Shown here: one piece after another, positions 26,174-36,300 of the stretch | Position numbering within the stretch: position 1 is the first letter of the stretch | Layout: each line of letters begins with the position of its first letter | Assembly (NCBI GenBank): GCA_016125005.1 | Contig: WGMQ01000039.1 | Location: 1-53,934, forward strand | Source of the DNA: a bacterium | GTDB lineage: Bacteria; Sumerlaeota; Sumerlaeia; SLMS01 | Reading direction: 5' to 3' | Length of the DNA stretch: 53,934 nucleotides | The notes under the pieces: model-generated | Databases searched by the model: none | The model's input: the letters and a program-made list of their open reading frames with translations, nothing else | What the model was told of the DNA's origin: nothing | Made by a program: the position numbers and the translations under genes

Positions 26174-28231
26174 ATGCATGACATGATGCTGGTGCTTGCC
26201 TCCGGGAGTGCGGACGTCGGGGTCTTGGGCGACTTGCTTAAGCTCTTTGCGCTCGCGCTTGTGGTGACGTTTGCCTGCGACCGGTTTCGCGTCCCGACGA
26301 TCGTGGGATTTTTGCTGACGGGGGTTCTCGCGGGACCGGGAGCGTTGGGTTTGGTGTCCGACTCGGCCACTGTGGAAACGATGGCGGAGGTGGGGATCAT
26401 TCTTCTGCTCTTCACCGTTGGTATCGAGTTTTCCCTGAAGACCCTTCTGAAGATAAAGCTGCCATTTTTCGGGGGCGGCACCGCGCAGTTCATTCTGACG
26501 TCGCTCGCGATTGTGGGAATCGCCAGTGTGCTCGGCTTCTCCTTGAATCAGGCAATTTTCATTTCCTTCCTCGGGTCGCTGAGTTGCACCTCCATTGGAC
26601 TCAAGATGCTGCAACAGCGCGCCGAGTCGGATGCGCCGCACGGGCGTCTCGCCGTGGGGATTCTGTTGTTCCAGGACTTTCTCGTGGTGGCGCTGGTGCT
26701 GCTGGTGCCGCTTCTTGCAGGACACCAGCATGCAGCCGATCCCGAGCACCGAGTCAGCATCCTTGAGTTGCTGGGGCGCATCGTTGGTCTGCTCGTGGTG
26801 GTTGTTGTGAGCGCGCGCTACCTGGTCCCATGGATGTTCTTTCGCATCGCAGCGATCCGCGACCGTGAAGTCTTTCTCATGTCGGTGCTGGTTGTTGGGC
26901 TGGCTGTCGCCGCTCTGACAGCCAGCGTTGGATTGTCGCTGGCGCTCGGTGCGTTCCTCGCCGGCCTCATCATTTCCGAATCGGAGTACAGCCATCGGGC
27001 GCTGGGGAGCATCCTCCCTTTTCGCGACGTGTTCATCAGCCTGTTCTTCATCTCCATTGGAATGTTGCTGGACCCACACGTGGTGCTTGCCTCGCCCGTG
27101 AAGGTGCTGTTGGTCACGGCGGCACTGGTGCTCCTCAAGATCCTCTGTGCAGCGGCCGCGGTGGCGATCCTGCAGTACCCCCTGCGGGTCGCTCTGCTGG
27201 CGAGCTTCGCGCTGAGCGGAATCGGCGAGTTCAGCTTTGTTCTCGCGAAGAGCGGGCTGGAGAGTGGCCTCATCAGCGAGGACTTCTTCCAGATGTTCCT
27301 GGCGACGTCAGTGCTGTCGCTGCTCGTCTCGCCGTTTATCATCACGGCTGGCCCCGCCATCACGGCGGCGCTTGGCCTGACAAGGCACGATGTGACCACC
27401 TTCGGTAAGCGGGAATCCGAGGCGCTGGCGGAGTGCGGCCTCACGGACCACCTCATCATCGTGGGCTTTGGTCCCGTCGGTCGATACAGCGCACGAGCCG
27501 CCGCCGCCGCCGGGATCCCCTACCTCATCATCGAGATGAACCCGCAAACCGTCCGTATTGAGCGAGCCAACGGGGAGCCGATTTACTACGGCGATGCGTC
27601 CCAGGACGTGGTTCTGGAGTCCGCCGGCATCGAACGGGCGCGGGTTCTTCTTGTCGTCATCGCCGATCCGGCGGGGAGTCGCCAGATTGTCCAGGCGGCC
27701 CGCATCATCTCCCCCACCATCAAGATCGTGGCACGCACGCGCTTTCAGTCGGAAATCCAGCCGCTGCGCGATCTGGGCGCCGACGAGGTGATTCCGGAGG
27801 AACTGGAGACCGCCATCGAACTGCTTTCGCGCGTCCTGAAGACATACCATGTCCCTCTGGAGCAGGTCGACATGACTGCGCGACAGGTGCGTGCGGACGG
27901 CTATCGTCTGCTGACGGAGAAGGGTCTGGAGACCCAGCGAATCCACGGGATTCAAAACTACCTGGCGGACGTCGACATTGCGATCATCCGGGTGAAGGAT
28001 CGTCCCGCCATGTCGGGCCAGAGCCTGGCCAAGATGGAACTTCGGACGCGCCACGGAGTTACGGTGGTTGCCATTCGACGGAGCGGGGAAACGATCCTCA
28101 ATCCCGATCCCCTCGAGCCGCTTGACGCGAACGACGAGTTGATCGTCGTGGGTCAGCCAGAGCATCTCTCAACGATGACACGCAAGGTGACGGCCGCGGA
28201 TCTTATTCCGACTGTGACGGAGCGGGGATGA
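26174..28231 (+). CDS. Kef-type K+/H+ antiporter with TrkA-N and TrkA-C domains
   Basis: 685 aa. About twelve membrane helices of the CPA2 family come first, with V-P-T-I-V-G-F-L-L-T-G-V-L-A-G-P, F-T-V-G-I-E-F-S and a long conserved G-x-x-L-A-G-L region. From about residue 420 a Rossmann nucleotide-binding domain (I-I-V-G-F-G-P-V-G-R-Y-S-A, G-D-A-S-Q-D) follows, then a TrkA-C ligand-sensing domain ending near E-L-I-V-V-G-Q. The protein should exchange K+ or Na+ for H+ under nucleotide control. No clear Shine-Dalgarno precedes the ATG; instead the base motif TGTCTATACA is there. The last 29 bases overlap the end of the convergent phosphate transporter. Confidence 0.92.
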   Translation: MHDMMLVLASGSADVGVLGDLLKLFALALVVTFACDRFRVPTIVGFLLTGVLAGPGALGLVSDSATVETMAEVGIILLLFTVGIEFSLKTLLKIKLPFFGGGTAQFILTSLAIVGIASVLGFSLNQAIFISFLGSLSCTSIGLKMLQQRAESDAPHGRLAVGILLFQDFLVVALVLLVPLLAGHQHAADPEHRVSILELLGRIVGLLVVVVVSARYLVPWMFFRIAAIRDREVFLMSVLVVGLAVAALTASVGLSLALGAFLAGLIISESEYSHRALGSILPFRDVFISLFFISIGMLLDPHVVLASPVKVLLVTAALVLLKILCAAAAVAILQYPLRVALLASFALSGIGEFSFVLAKSGLESGLISEDFFQMFLATSVLSLLVSPFIITAGPAITAALGLTRHDVTTFGKRESEALAECGLTDHLIIVGFGPVGRYSARAAAAAGIPYLIIEMNPQTVRIERANGEPIYYGDASQDVVLESAGIERARVLLVVIADPAGSRQIVQAARIISPTIKIVARTRFQSEIQPLRDLGADEVIPEELETAIELLSRVLKTYHVPLEQVDMTARQVRADGYRLLTEKGLETQRIHGIQNYLADVDIAIIRVKDRPAMSGQSLAKMELRTRHGVTVVAIRRSGETILNPDPLEPLDANDELIVVGQPEHLSTMTRKVTAADLIPTVTERG

Positions 28232-29996
28232 CTGCTTCCCCTTGATCGAGCCGCAGGTCCTTTACGGCTGCCTCGAAGGAGTCATGGGTCCGATGGTTCT
28301 CAGGACGGCCGGGCCCCCTCGGCGCCAGCGGCTCGACGCGATTCAGTCCCGAATCGCGGACCGTCCAGGTCTCCTTCTTCTCCTGCCGGGCGAGCGTCTT
28401 CAACTGGTCGACGATGCGGTCGTAGGTGCTCAGGAACCGGTGAATCATTAGGACCGTAGTGGCGTTCCCCCGACCTGAGTTGAGCCACTGGCCGATGCTC
28501 TCCTTCAGTTGCTTGGCGTGGAAGCGATAACGCTCACGTTGCTCGAGGGCCCGGGTGGCGTGGATGCGCGCGCCCTCTTCCGTCGGGTCAATGGCGTCTC
28601 GCGCCTGGTCCAACATCTCGCAGATCAGCTGGCTCATGGCCAGCAGGTGGCGCATGTGCTCGTCCTCGAACCAGACGTTGTTCTTCACCTTCTGGCGCGA
28701 GAGCCACGCGATTCCCTCGACGTGGTCGCCGATGCGTTCCACGGCGCTTGAGGCGACCACAAGCCGTTGTAGCATGACGGTGCGCGAGGGCTCCAAACTT
28801 CGCAGGGCGATTTTGGCGATGTAGTCGCTGATGCGGCGCTTGATGACATCGACCGCGGCTTCCTGCGACGCGATGCTACCGAACTTGCGCGAGTCGAGCG
28901 TCACCAATCCATCCAGGGTGGCGCGCAGCATCTGGTTCACGATACCGGCTTGGCGGCGGAGTTCGCGGACAACCGCGAGAATCGCGTCCTCGGGCATGGA
29001 GAGGAGTCGCGGATCGAGATGAGAGCCTTCCTCCTCACGATCGCCCATCCATGCGGTTGCCTTTCGCAGTCCCTTCTCCAGCAGCGGTGTAAACGGAAGG
29101 AGCAACGCGACGTTGATGACCTGCTTGGCCGTGTTAAAGTTGGCGATCTGGCGAGTGATGTCTCCCGTCAACCGCGGCATCAGCCAATCATAGAAGGGCA
29201 GCATCGCCACGGCGATCACGCCGCCGACCACGTTGAACACCACATGGGAAATGGCCGCACGCCATGCCCCCGGCGTACCGCCCGGCGCTGCGAAGAGGGT
29301 CATGCTACACGTGCCGACGTGGGCACCGAGGATGAACGGCACCGCCATGCGGTAGTCGGCCACAACGCCGATGGCGCTCAGTGAGAACAGCAGGGAAACG
29401 ATGACGCCGCTACTTTGGAACAACACGGTAAGGAGCGCACCCGCGATGAACGCCTGCATGAAACCAGTCCACGAGTGCGTGTCCATCAGGGCGACCAGAT
29501 CGCGAAGGGTGTTCCCCTGAGCGAGCGGCGCGAACGCCAGCTTGATGGTCTCAAGCCCCAGGAAAAGCATCCCGAAGCCGATCACGATAAGGCTGATGTC
29601 CTTGAGCATCTGGGTGGTGGCGAGTCGTCGCAGCAGCATCCCCAGGGCAATGACCAAGAAGCAGTGCTTGCCGACATTGAATGCGACAATCTGCATCGAG
29701 AGCGTGGTGCCGATGTTCGCGCCGAAGACCAGAGGAATGGCTTGGGCCAGCGAGACAACGCCGGCGTTGACGAATCCCAGCACGATGACCGTCGCGGGGC
29801 CGCTGTGCACGAGTGTCGACGCCAGTGCTCCGACGCCGGCGCCCTTCAGGCGACTTCCAGCAACGTTGGATAGCAGGGCCTGCACGCGCGGTCCAGCCGT
29901 GCGATTCATCCCGTCACCAAGCAACTCCATGCCCAACAGGAAGAGGGCAATTCCGCCGAGCAGGATCGGAATCGCTGTCATCCACACTGCACTCAT
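28203..29996 (-). CDS. Na+/phosphate cotransporter with C-terminal PhoU-like domain
   Basis: 597 aa from the ATG at 29996, which has GGAGG 7 bases upstream; the frame runs open further but overlaps no coding-like sequence. The membrane part is the NptA/PNaS type: G-G-I-A-L-F-L-L-G-M-E-L-L-G-D-G, G-A-L-A-S-T-L-V-H-S-G-P-A-T, V-F-G-A-N-I-G-T-T and the second repeat F-Q-S-S-G-V-I-V-S-L, with the paired Q-S-S-type repeats expected for this inverted-repeat fold. The C-terminal 220 residues are helical and PhoU-like (E-R-I-G-D-H-V-E). It imports phosphate with Na+, and the PhoU domain probably regulates it. The first repeat has H-S-G-P-A-T in place of Q-S-S-S-A-T. It overlaps the Kef gene by 29 bases tail to tail. 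Confidence 0.9.
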   Translation of the reverse strand: MSAVWMTAIPILLGGIALFLLGMELLGDGMNRTAGPRVQALLSNVAGSRLKGAGVGALASTLVHSGPATVIVLGFVNAGVVSLAQAIPLVFGANIGTTLSMQIVAFNVGKHCFLVIALGMLLRRLATTQMLKDISLIVIGFGMLFLGLETIKLAFAPLAQGNTLRDLVALMDTHSWTGFMQAFIAGALLTVLFQSSGVIVSLLFSLSAIGVVADYRMAVPFILGAHVGTCSMTLFAAPGGTPGAWRAAISHVVFNVVGGVIAVAMLPFYDWLMPRLTGDITRQIANFNTAKQVINVALLLPFTPLLEKGLRKATAWMGDREEEGSHLDPRLLSMPEDAILAVVRELRRQAGIVNQMLRATLDGLVTLDSRKFGSIASQEAAVDVIKRRISDYIAKIALRSLEPSRTVMLQRLVVASSAVERIGDHVEGIAWLSRQKVKNNVWFEDEHMRHLLAMSQLICEMLDQARDAIDPTEEGARIHATRALEQRERYRFHAKQLKESIGQWLNSGRGNATTVLMIHRFLSTYDRIVDQLKTLARQEKKETWTVRDSGLNRVEPLAPRGPGRPENHRTHDSFEAAVKDLRLDQGEAVIPAPSQSE

Positions 29997-30228
29997 CCAC
30001 TTGCCTCCGTCCGCATGCAAACGCACACCGGACAGACCAGTCTTGGGATACCGCTCCGCCGTGCAAGCTAAACCTTCCTGTCCGGGGGATTTGTCACCAG
30101 ATTTTGGACGGCAGTGGAGACCTCGCCACACCGTTTGCTCCAACGCAGCATTCAGCAAGCCAGTCCCCCCTTGCATCGCCCGGGCGAACGGCCAAGGTTT
30201 TCCCCGGAGAAGGAGTGCAACCGCCCGC

Positions 30229-33200
30229 ATGGACCAGTCCCGAGCTCTGACCGACTCAGCGCCCGTCCCGGCAGACTTGCCGGAAGACATGCATGCTTCC
30301 TACAAACCTCGCTCGGTGATTCCCATCCCCAGCCTTGAGAGCGACAGTTCTTCTGCACTGCGGCAGAAGATGGATTCGCAGCAGCTGGCCCTTTGGAGGA
30401 CAGCCTACGGCGATGGGCACGCCTCTTCACCGCCATCGGTCGACGCACCTCCGGCTGATTCAGCCCAAAGGCCGGCCATCGTCCTGCATCGCCTGATCGG
30501 AAAAGGTGGCTTTGGGGAGGTCTGGGAAGCCACCCAGAGCTCCTTGGGCCGCGTGATTGCCGTCAAGCGCATGAAGGAGGACCTCTTCAGCGACACGGTC
30601 GTGAGCGACTCCACGGCCCAGCAGGTGGAATTGAGCTTTCGCCAGGAGGCGCTGACCTCTGCCAACCTCGATCACCCGAACATCGTGCCACTACACGATC
30701 TCGGGCGCGACGAGAAGGGCCGTGCCATGCTCTCCATGAAGCTGGTACGGGGGCGTCCCTGGGACGCGGTGATTGAAGAGGACCGCAGTCAGTTGGATCC
30801 GGTCAGCTTCCTGTCAAAGCATCTTCAGATCCTGATCCAGATGGCGCAGGCGGTGGGTTTTGCCCACTCGCGCGGCATCGTTCACCGTGATCTCAAGCCC
30901 GGTCAGGTCATGGTCGGGGACTTCGGCGAAGTTCTCCTCATGGACTGGGGACTTGCGGTCGTCTATGACAAGGAAAAGGCCCGTATAGACGGATCGACCT
31001 TTTTGGACTCGGGTCTGGCCCCGACACTTGATGTCGCGACGAATCCGGCGGGCACCATTGTCTATATGGCGCCGGAACAGACGGACAGGACCGCGGAGCG
31101 CATCGGCCCGTGGACAGATGTCTATCTCCTGGGTGGTACGCTGTACACGCTCCTGACCAACACGGTGCCCCACAAAGGTTCGGGTAATGTGGCCGCCTTC
31201 TACAAGGCGATGTCAGGCAACGTCGAACCCCCGAGCCGCCGCGCTCCCAAGGCGTATATCCCTGAGGAGCTGGAGGAACTTTGCGGCTGGGCCATGCACC
31301 CGGACATCGACAAGCGCCTGAGCTGCGCCCGCACCTTCATTCGCGAGGTTCAGTCCTACCTGAACGGTGCCTCGCGGCGCTCCGAGGCCCTTGAGCTTCT
31401 TGAGCAGGCGGAGGAGCTCTACCTATCCGCTGTCAGCTATGAGAGCTACGGTCGCGCGGCAATGACTGTCGAACGTGCCGGCAAGCTGTGGCCCGAGAAC
31501 GGACAAATCTTCGAACTCCAGCAGCGAATCGTCGTTTCCTTCGCAGAGATGGCACTGCGCAACGAGGACCTGATACTCGCACGAATCCAGTCCCAGCGCA
31601 TCGCTGACACGGAAACCCGCGACCGAATCACCGCCCGCGTCGACCGCATGGAGGCTGAGGCCCACGACGCCAACCGGAAGAAGAACTTCTTCCGTCGTGT
31701 CAGCCTGCTTTCCGTTGTGGTCATGATCCTGAGCCTCGGCGTCCACTACGCCTTCGTGGTCAGCGCCCGTGAGGAGCTCGAGACCGCCAACAGCAAGCTC
31801 AAGGGCAGCCTCACGGATCTGGCCTCCAAGGAGCGTGAAGTGGCGCGGTCCAACGAGGCTCTGGAGAAGCTCAACGCCGAGTCGCTTGCCGCCCGCGCGC
31901 GGGCCGAGGAACTGGTCTCATTCTTGGCGATGGACCTTAGCACCGAGCTTTCCAACCTGGGCAGGACCCGGCTCATTGAACGCGTCGCCCAGCCACTGGT
32001 GCAATACTACCGCGAAATGGGTCCCGACGCCGTTGAGGACACCCATTCGCAGCGCAATCGCGTCAACGCGCTTCTGCTGGAGGCAATGCTCGATCGACTT
32101 AACTCACGACCGACCGAAGCACTCGGCAAACTCGCTGAGGCTGAGGAACGAATCGCGCAGCTCGTCGTGGGAGATCCGCTGAATCCCGAGTACATGAGCC
32201 TGCTGGCCCGCCTGAAGGACAACGAGGCCAAGGCACGGGAACTCGCAGGCGAAACGGACGGGGCACTGGCCGCCGCCAGCAGCGCTGTCGAGGCGAGTGA
32301 GGTTGCATCGAGTTCCACCGGCGGTCAGCCCGAGTCACAGCTTCTACTCGCCGAAAGCTATCGGTTGCAGGGGTACCTTCTCTTCCTTTCCGGACAGGCT
32401 GATGCCGCCGGACTCCCCTACGATAACGCCGAGGAGATATACAGAAAACTCCTGGCCGATTCACAACAGCAGGCGGATTCAAACCCGTTCCACCAGCGGG
32501 CCACCATCGGGCTCGCCCAGTTGCTCACCTATCGAAGCCTGCGGCAGTGGGAGATCGGCGACGCGAAACTGGGCTACGAGTTGACCCAGAAGGCGGCGGT
32601 TCTCCGCATGGAGGCACTCAAGCGCGAACCCTGGAATCTGACGATTCGAGAAGCTCAATCTGAGGGGAACCTCTATGCTGCCCTGATGGCCTACGACATC
32701 GGCGACTTTGAAAGGGCCCGTGAGGATTTGCGGAGTGCAAAGATCGCCGCTGATGAGGTCGCCCGGATGGACGGCAGCACCATTCGCCGCGAGATCGAAG
32801 GGGGATACACCTCCGCGCTTCTGGCGCTCGTGGAATGGCGTCGACGCAATGTGGCGGAGGCGCTCCGTCTTGCCGATGACGCGGTCCAGCAGGTGGCGAC
32901 ACCCCCGGGGCAACCCCCAACTCCCGCCCTGGAACTTGCCCAGGCTCTGATCTTCACCATTCAGGGACTTGTTTGCAGCGAGAAGTCTGCCCAGGGCCGT
33001 CATGCGCTTGAGAAAGCCGTCGCGATCTACGGGCGCCGGATCGGTCCGCTCGAGTCGGCGGCCTCTCACCACGTCCACTGGTATGGCGTCGCGTTGGTCC
33101 TCACGCAGGACGCAAAGGCGCCAGAAGTGCTGCGGTTCCTCAGCGAGCGCAAGGTTCGCCGCCGGGAAATCTACGAAGCGGCGCTGAGGGCTGGCTTTGT

Positions 33201-33252
33201 CGAGCCGTCAGATGACTTTTCCCTCAAGATCAAGTCACCCGCGCCCAAGTAG
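30229..33252 (+). CDS. Membrane Ser/Thr protein kinase with periplasmic-side TPR-like region
   Basis: 1007 aa from the ATG at 30229. Kinase domain at about residues 85-370: G-K-G-G-F-G-E-V-W, Lys about 113 in I-A-V-K-R-M, Glu in F-R-Q-E-A-L, catalytic loop H-R-D-L-K-P-G-Q with Asp about 221, M-D-W-G-L-A with Asp about 239, and A-P-E-Q. The Asn normally ending H-R-D-L-K-P-x-N is Gln (about 226), and DFG is DWG. The key Lys, Glu and both Asp remain, so activity is plausible. A membrane helix (SLLSVVVMILSLGVHYAFVV, about 492-512), a coiled coil and about 450 residues of helical repeats follow. It is 104 bases upstream of the cyclase-like/pseudokinase gene and probably co-transcribed. One YGTCTATACR copy lies at 30983. 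Confidence 0.9.
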   Translation: MDQSRALTDSAPVPADLPEDMHASYKPRSVIPIPSLESDSSSALRQKMDSQQLALWRTAYGDGHASSPPSVDAPPADSAQRPAIVLHRLIGKGGFGEVWEATQSSLGRVIAVKRMKEDLFSDTVVSDSTAQQVELSFRQEALTSANLDHPNIVPLHDLGRDEKGRAMLSMKLVRGRPWDAVIEEDRSQLDPVSFLSKHLQILIQMAQAVGFAHSRGIVHRDLKPGQVMVGDFGEVLLMDWGLAVVYDKEKARIDGSTFLDSGLAPTLDVATNPAGTIVYMAPEQTDRTAERIGPWTDVYLLGGTLYTLLTNTVPHKGSGNVAAFYKAMSGNVEPPSRRAPKAYIPEELEELCGWAMHPDIDKRLSCARTFIREVQSYLNGASRRSEALELLEQAEELYLSAVSYESYGRAAMTVERAGKLWPENGQIFELQQRIVVSFAEMALRNEDLILARIQSQRIADTETRDRITARVDRMEAEAHDANRKKNFFRRVSLLSVVVMILSLGVHYAFVVSAREELETANSKLKGSLTDLASKEREVARSNEALEKLNAESLAARARAEELVSFLAMDLSTELSNLGRTRLIERVAQPLVQYYREMGPDAVEDTHSQRNRVNALLLEAMLDRLNSRPTEALGKLAEAEERIAQLVVGDPLNPEYMSLLARLKDNEAKARELAGETDGALAAASSAVEASEVASSSTGGQPESQLLLAESYRLQGYLLFLSGQADAAGLPYDNAEEIYRKLLADSQQQADSNPFHQRATIGLAQLLTYRSLRQWEIGDAKLGYELTQKAAVLRMEALKREPWNLTIREAQSEGNLYAALMAYDIGDFERAREDLRSAKIAADEVARMDGSTIRREIEGGYTSALLALVEWRRRNVAEALRLADDAVQQVATPPGQPPTPALELAQALIFTIQGLVCSEKSAQGRHALEKAVAIYGRRIGPLESAASHHVHWYGVALVLTQDAKAPEVLRFLSERKVRRREIYEAALRAGFVEPSDDFSLKIKSPAPK

Positions 33253-33356
33253 CCTGCGCCGATCATTTTGTCCTCGCCGTCGATCAGGGTTTCCCCTAGT
33301 TTCTCTTTCGATTCTCAGAGAACGAACGCACCGGGTGCGTGAACCACGGAGGCCGA

Positions 33357-36300
33357 ATGGCAGACCGGATGAAGTCCGATGAGGTGGACACCACAAGTGG
33401 CCTGTTCCTTCGCGGGGCGGGTGACGCCGTCAGGGACGTTTTCACAATCGTCTACGTGGACCTGGCGGGGCTCGGTCGTGCCGCCGAGACCCTCGATCGC
33501 CAAGTCCTCATGGAGGTTTCCACCGCCGCCAAGAAGGCCATTCGCGCTGCCCAAAGTCCCTTCGGTGGTACGGAATTTGACAAGTCGGCGGGCATCGGTG
33601 TGATCTTCCAGCGGCCCATCGATGCGGTTGGGTACTCGCTCTCCCTTCTGGACGCCCTTGGCAAACTCCAGGATCGCTTCAAGGTGCCGCTGCTTCCACG
33701 CATTGGGATCGACTTCGGTCAGGTGGAGGTCCAGGGCCTGGACGAAGCCCGCAACACGCGATCTGCCACAACACTCCACGTACACGGCGAACCGCTCCAG
33801 ACAGCAGCGGCATTGATGCGCAAGGCCGAGGTTGGCCATGCTCTGCTGAGTCGCGCTGCCTTCGACCTTGCTAAGTCCACCGCCACGGCCAACGAAACGA
33901 TCCCCCCGGGAACACGATGGATCCGCCACGGTCGTTCCCCGCTCGGCAAGCTACCCCAGCCGGTCGATATTTGCGAAGTTGCCCCGGCCGCACCCAATGC
34001 AGGCAAGCCCGAGGCCGCGGGACAGACGATGCTGATGGCGTTCGAATTCGGCGCCTCGCAACTGGTCTCGTCACTTGGCTCCGGCCCGAAGCGCTCCCTG
34101 ACGAGCGCAGAGGTTGGCTCTCGGACCGCGGCTGGTCTCCCGGCTCTCGGCCGCGCCGAGGAACTGCTCGGCACGAGCTTGGGGAACTTTCGCATCGAAG
34201 GACTCAAGTCGGGTGACCAAGGGCGCTGGTCCTATGTGGCCCACGATGTGGAACTGCGGCGCGACGTCCACCTGCGCGTCCTGCCGCCGGACGACGCAAA
34301 GGACCATCTGATTCGAAGCCGCTTCCTTCGTGAAGGCATGGCTTCCATGTTCCTTCAGCACCCCAACCTAGCTGCCGGCTACGAGTCCGGTCGCAAAGAC
34401 GGACTGCACTTCCTGGCGGGCGAATTGGTGCGCGGCGTCACGCTGCGCGAGATGGTCGAGGTGGCCGGCTCGCTCGATCCCAAGCTGACACTTGGCTATG
34501 CGATCCAGGTGGCGCGTGCCCTTTGCGCTGTTCACGCGGGGGGGATCATCCACCGTGATATCCAGCCGGATTCGCTCATCGCCACCCAGCAGGGGGTGGT
34601 GAAGATCCAGAGCTTTGCCCTGGCGAAGGTGCGTGACACCGGTGATCTGCCGGGCGCGGCCAAGCGCTCGGGCGACGACGCGCCCATTGGAGGGTTGATG
34701 GCGGAGAACCTGACCGCCATGAATACGGCCCTCGGGAATCCCGAGTTCAGCGCGCCGGAGCAATTGATCAGCGCCGCGGACGTGGATTACCGCGCCGATC
34801 AATATTCGCTCGGCTGCCTGATCGTCTTCCTGCTGACCGGCGAACCACCGGTAAAGGGAACAAGCGCCTTCGAGGTGCGTGCCCGTGTCGGTTCGGGCGT
34901 CAAGGCACCGCTCAAGGGAGTGGAGTCCGTCCCCCCAGGACTTGAGTCCGTGGTGCTGAAGTTGCTCGCACGCGACCCCGAGGCCCGATTCAAGGAGATG
35001 GGTGAAGTTCTTGAGGCCCTTGAGAAGATTCAGGGAGTCCGGCCGGTTACCGTCGCTGGAGCCAAGGGCGCACCCTCCGCTGCTCCGGTGGCCAGTGCAT
35101 CGCCCCAGAGCCCCCTCGCGCAGGCCGCCCACGAGTACAATACTGCCAGTTGGCGTCGTCTGCGCATCATCGGTGTCTTTGGCCTGCTGGCGCTGCTGAT
35201 CGCCGGTGGCGTCGTGATCGGCGTGGCCCAGGACTTCCCCGTGGGCATGGGGTTGCTCGGGTTGGCCTTCCTCGCCCCTGCATTCCACCTGCTGCTGGAT
35301 GGACTGTTCTTCCACAATCCGCTGTTCAGACGCTTCATTCGACTGTTCGCTCATCCGTCACCGCTCGGCATCGCAATCGGTGTCGGCCTGGTCGCCCTCA
35401 TCGTGGGCGGCTTGTATCTGCTGGGACTTCTCGCCATCGCGGGAATTGTGGTCCTGAGTGCGCTGGTGCTCGCGATCGCATGGCAGTTGTTTGTGCTTCT
35501 TCCGCTCAAGTTCCAACGGAGCCAGGCTCTCCGGACTATTCAGGAGCAACTCAAGCAGATGCGGCAGGAAGGCCAGTCTGAAGACAAGGTCCGCGAGATC
35601 ATCTTCGAGGCGGCAGGGGCCAACTGGGAAGAACTCTTCGAGGCGCTCTTCGGTTATGATGCCAAGATCGCCATGCGCGCCGAGATGCGTGGTGCGAATC
35701 GTCTGGCAGGGCGCCGCCGGTTCGCCGCATGGCGCGATGGAATCGCAGCTTGGTTGGTTGAAATTGAGGAAGCACGAGCCGAAGCGCGCACCCAACGGAC
35801 CCTCCAAGAGGCCGAGGAGGAACGCCTCGCCACGCTTGGCGTTCCCGCAAACGTCGCGAAGAAGCAGGCCCAAGCGGAAGCAGCGAGGCAGTATCAAGCC
35901 GAGCGCGAGGCCTACGCGGCGCCGATGATGCAGCATCCCGGCATGGGCATGGGTTACGGCGGCCCGCTGGGACGTGGCTATGGCCAACCCGGCATGATGC
36001 GCGACTACTACGGCGGCAAGTCGGGTCCGGTCCGCTGGTTCTTCAACTCACTTCGCACCGCCATCGGAACCGGCATCATGCTGGGATACATGGGTCCGAA
36101 GATCGCGGCATACGGCGGAATCCAGATACCGCCCCTCGTCATGGAGTATCTCGCGGCCTACTACAAGTGGGGCTTTGGCGGAACATTCTACGCGATGGTG
36201 ATCGGTGGCATCGTCCTTCAGGGAGCCACATCATCGCGATATTTCACTTCAACGCTGACGGCGCTTGGCGGCTTGCTGCTGGTCACTGTGGTTCCCGTGG

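Noticed and set aside
29542..30228. N-terminal extension of the Ser/Thr kinase by 229 codons
   Set aside because: It overlaps the start of the phosphate transporter on the other strand and looks non-coding; the ATG at 30229 is preferred.
29997..30290. N-terminal extension of the phosphate transporter by 98 codons
   Set aside because: GGAGG stands 7 bases before the ATG at 29996, where membrane helix 1 begins; the extension lacks coding character.
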